Shown: one piece after another, positions 62,438-64,000 of the stretch
Layout of the letters: each line of letters begins with the position of its first letter
Numbering within the stretch: the stretch's first letter is position 1
Assembly (NCBI RefSeq): GCF_007570835.1
Contig: NZ_SUNC01000004.1
Span: 124,001 to 188,000, forward strand
Length of the DNA stretch: 64,000 nucleotides
DNA from: Croceicoccus sediminis
GTDB taxonomy: Bacteria; Pseudomonadota; Alphaproteobacteria; Sphingomonadales; Sphingomonadaceae
Direction: 5' to 3'
The notes under the pieces: model-generated
The model's input: the letters and a program-made list of their open reading frames with translations, nothing else
Databases searched by the model: none
Told to the model about the DNA's origin: nothing
Made by a program: the position numbers and the translations under genes

Positions 62438-62965
62438 ATGGCCATCGACGAAAGCCGCAAGTTCAAACCCATCCGCATCGCGCTGATGACGGTATCGGAC
62501 ACGCGCACGCCCGATGACGACACCAGCGGCGACATCCTGGCCGATCGCATCCACAATGCCGGGCACACCCTGATCGACCGCACGATCATGAAAGACGATG
62601 CCGACCGCATCGTCGCGCAGCTTCACGCATGGATCGAGGACGAGAACGTCGACGCGGTCGTCACCACCGGCGGCACGGGGCTGACCGGCCGCGACGTCAC
62701 GCCAGAGGCGCTGGACCGCGTGAAGACGCGCGAAATACCGGGGTTCGGCGAACTGTTCCGATATGTCAGCTTTCAATCCATCGGGACCAGCACCGTCCAG
62801 TCGCGCGCCTGCGCGGTCGTCGCGCGCGGCACGTACATCTTCGCCCTGCCCGGATCGAACGGCGCGGTGAAGGACGGTTGGGACGGTATCCTTGCCGAAC
62901 AGCTCGACAGCCGGAACCGGCCATGCAATTTCGTGGAACTGATGCCCAGATTGCGCGAGAAATAA
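62438..62965 (+). CDS. moaB: Molybdenum cofactor biosynthesis protein B
   Basis: A 175-residue protein. RIALMTVSDTRTPDDDTSGDILADRI is the N-terminal box and VVTTGGTGLTGRDVTPEAL is the MPT-binding motif; GRFGELFRYVSFQSIGTSTVQSRA-type residues complete the MoaB/MogA fold. It adenylates molybdopterin before Mo insertion. It is a trimeric cytosolic protein. The tight spacing with the transglycosylase suggests cotranscription; this linkage is a convenience of position rather than function. Confidence 0.95.
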   Translation: MAIDESRKFKPIRIALMTVSDTRTPDDDTSGDILADRIHNAGHTLIDRTIMKDDADRIVAQLHAWIEDENVDAVVTTGGTGLTGRDVTPEALDRVKTREIPGFGELFRYVSFQSIGTSTVQSRACAVVARGTYIFALPGSNGAVKDGWDGILAEQLDSRNRPCNFVELMPRLREK

Positions 62966-62983
62966 GCTGAGCCCGAAACGGGA

Positions 62984-63496
62984 TCAGACACGCTTTACGC
63001 CCGCTGCCTCCAGCTTCGCGACCAGATCACCCGCCGCATCGCCCAGTGCGGTCAGAGGCACGAGATTGAAGTACATCTCGGTCTGGTAGAGCATCAGCAT
63101 GTCTGGGCTGACGGCAAAGCGATGGAATTCTGCCAACGGCAGCCGCGCATAGCCGCGTTCGCCGCTGAACATCACGGCCTCGTCATCCCACGCGATAGTG
63201 CTCTCGGCACGTAGCGCCGCGCTCTGCCGGTACTGGCGGCGCCCCATCATCGGCGCGATCCAGAAATAGACGATGGCCAACGCGACCGGCACCGCGACCA
63301 TGAACGCCAGCGCCTGTTTCGACACTTCGCCCGTCATCAAGAAATCCAGCACGACCAGCAGCGCCAGAAGTGCCGCGATCAGGATCAATATCCAGCGGAT
63401 AGGCCCTTTCCACGCGCGCGCCAGCATAAGGCGCTTCATAGCTGCGACCACCTGTTCCTCGCGGACAGTAAAGCTGAACGGTCCCATCGTCTCCAT
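62984..63496 (-). CDS. YcxB-like membrane protein
   Basis: A 170-residue protein (start ATG 63496; 63487 possible). Two transmembrane helices (IRWILILIAALLALLVVLDFL; ALAFMVAVPVALAIVYFWI) precede a YcxB-like C-terminal domain (TIAWDDEAVMFSGERGYARLPLAEFHRFAVSPDMLMLYQTEMYFNLVP). The function is unknown. It is convergent with moaB and divergent from the radical SAM gene. Confidence 0.8.
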   Translation of the reverse strand: METMGPFSFTVREEQVVAAMKRLMLARAWKGPIRWILILIAALLALLVVLDFLMTGEVSKQALAFMVAVPVALAIVYFWIAPMMGRRQYRQSAALRAESTIAWDDEAVMFSGERGYARLPLAEFHRFAVSPDMLMLYQTEMYFNLVPLTALGDAAGDLVAKLEAAGVKRV

Positions 63497-63626
63497 GCCG
63501 CCCGTTTAGGCCGCAAAGGTTACCGCTTTGCAAGCCGTGTGGAATGATCGGGCGGTTTCGCGTGCGTGATTACGAGACGCGATCCGAATCATTGCACGCC
63601 GCATTTGTTCTTGTTACGTTCTTGCC

Positions 63627-64000
63627 ATGCCGACACCCCCCGGACCGCGCGGGCGCGGTGCGCAATCGGGCGCGCTGTCGCACCGATTCAACCTCGCCGC
63701 GCGTGAGGCGGATGGCGACTGGCTGGACGAGGCGGAGGCGATAGACGGCCCCGCGCCAAAGCTGCGCACGACGGTGACCGAAGAACACCCCCGCGCCGTT
63801 CTCACCTTCAACAAATCGCCCGACATCCCGTTCGACCGGTCGGTCAATGCCTATCGCGGGTGTGAACACGGCTGCATCTATTGCTTTGCGCGGCCCACCC
63901 ACGCCTATCACGACCTGTCGCCGGGGCTCGATTTCGAGACGAAACTGTTCGCCAAGCCCGACGCAGCAAAGATTTTGCGCCGCACGTTCGCGAAACCCGG
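63627..64000 (+). CDS. Radical SAM protein, PA0069/SPL-like family (cut by right window edge)
   Basis: From ATG 63627 a 124-codon frame runs off the right edge. The motif VNAYRGCEHGCIYCFARPTHAY has CxxxCxxC for the [4Fe-4S] cluster of radical SAM enzymes, and DRSVNAYRGCEHGC is the pattern of the PA0069 family, related to spore photoproduct lyase. The N-terminus has a Gly/Arg-rich start and an extension typical of the family. The rest of the protein lies beyond the window, so its role cannot be judged. Confidence 0.88.
   Translation, partial: MPTPPGPRGRGAQSGALSHRFNLAAREADGDWLDEAEAIDGPAPKLRTTVTEEHPRAVLTFNKSPDIPFDRSVNAYRGCEHGCIYCFARPTHAYHDLSPGLDFETKLFAKPDAAKILRRTFAKP

Noticed and set aside
1-64000. 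CRISPR arrays, insertion sequences, prophage, toxin-antitoxin pairs or rRNA genes.
   Set aside because: No spaced direct repeats, transposase, phage structural gene, paired small toxin genes or rRNA sequence was seen. The only structural RNA recognised is tRNA-Arg.

Overview
This window is GC-rich bacterial core chromosome. Gene families and their order point to an alphaproteobacterium of the Sphingomonadales, probably the Erythrobacteraceae: a propionyl-CoA/methylmalonyl-CoA module, ALAS-type hemA, paired Flp pilins, a lepB-rnc-era block, and a carboxyspermidine-type polyamine route. The taxonomic placement is inference from gene content, not from a marker-gene comparison. I see no IS element, prophage, CRISPR array or integrated plasmid. 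The only accessory-looking pieces are a few small, lower-GC orphan genes and one orphan regulator with its operator cluster.

Layout. 1-4.7 kb: a phospholipase D-type enzyme cut by the left edge, a hemerythrin-like protein, tRNA-Arg(ACG), a MutT-type Nudix enzyme, two consecutive Flp/Fap pilins and an M48-LysM lipoprotein protease. 4.8-11.1 kb: accA, xerD, a secreted protein of unknown function coupled to a 51-residue membrane protein, then aroK-aroB facing a DUF421 membrane protein. 10.6-20.3 kb: one unbroken minus-strand run (pccB, OsmC, mce, enoyl-CoA hydratase, mcm, DUF3445, pccA, CsaA-like, DUF488, DUF421). It is transcribed away from a divergent XRE/ScfR-RamB-type regulator (20428-21831), and two TTTGCAAA palindromes lie in the shared promoter region. 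Together the core genes turn propionyl-CoA into succinyl-CoA.

21.8-32.5 kb: LD-carboxypeptidase, glutathione reductase, pgi, lepB-rnc-era, an MFS exporter and topA. 32.6-39 kb: a CsgG-like secreted protein, dprA, plsY, murI, hemA and a nitronate monooxygenase. 39-48.1 kb: two adjacent CPBP proteases; a polyamine set (ornithine/lysine decarboxylase, carboxynorspermidine decarboxylase and carboxyspermidine synthase, with two lipoproteins inside the latter operon); LemA and DUF3137 transcribed divergently; and an HTH regulator with a cluster of TTGCA inverted repeats at its own promoter. 48.3-57.9 kb: MAPEG, an RlmD-type methyltransferase, NAD(P)HX repair, ilvD, DUF3806, an S41 peptidase, a cold-shock protein with a structured leader, N-formylglutamate amidohydrolase and ispE. 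58-64 kb: ETF-ubiquinone oxidoreductase, a cysteine-free UDG-like protein, a lytic transglycosylase with moaB, a YcxB-like protein and a radical SAM protein cut by the right edge.

The most interesting signals are regulatory or contextual rather than a wholly new system: the TTTGCAAA operators with stress-type enzymes embedded in the propionate operon; the decarboxylase gene with a foldable leader and TTG start; two lipoproteins inside the carboxyspermidine operon; the conserved-looking secreted/membrane pair beside aroK; and the TTGCA cluster of the orphan HTH gene. Several short or edge-truncated genes (8606-8761, 2825-3001, 1-1136, 63627-64000) are easy to miss because they are under 60 residues or lack a stop codon inside the window.
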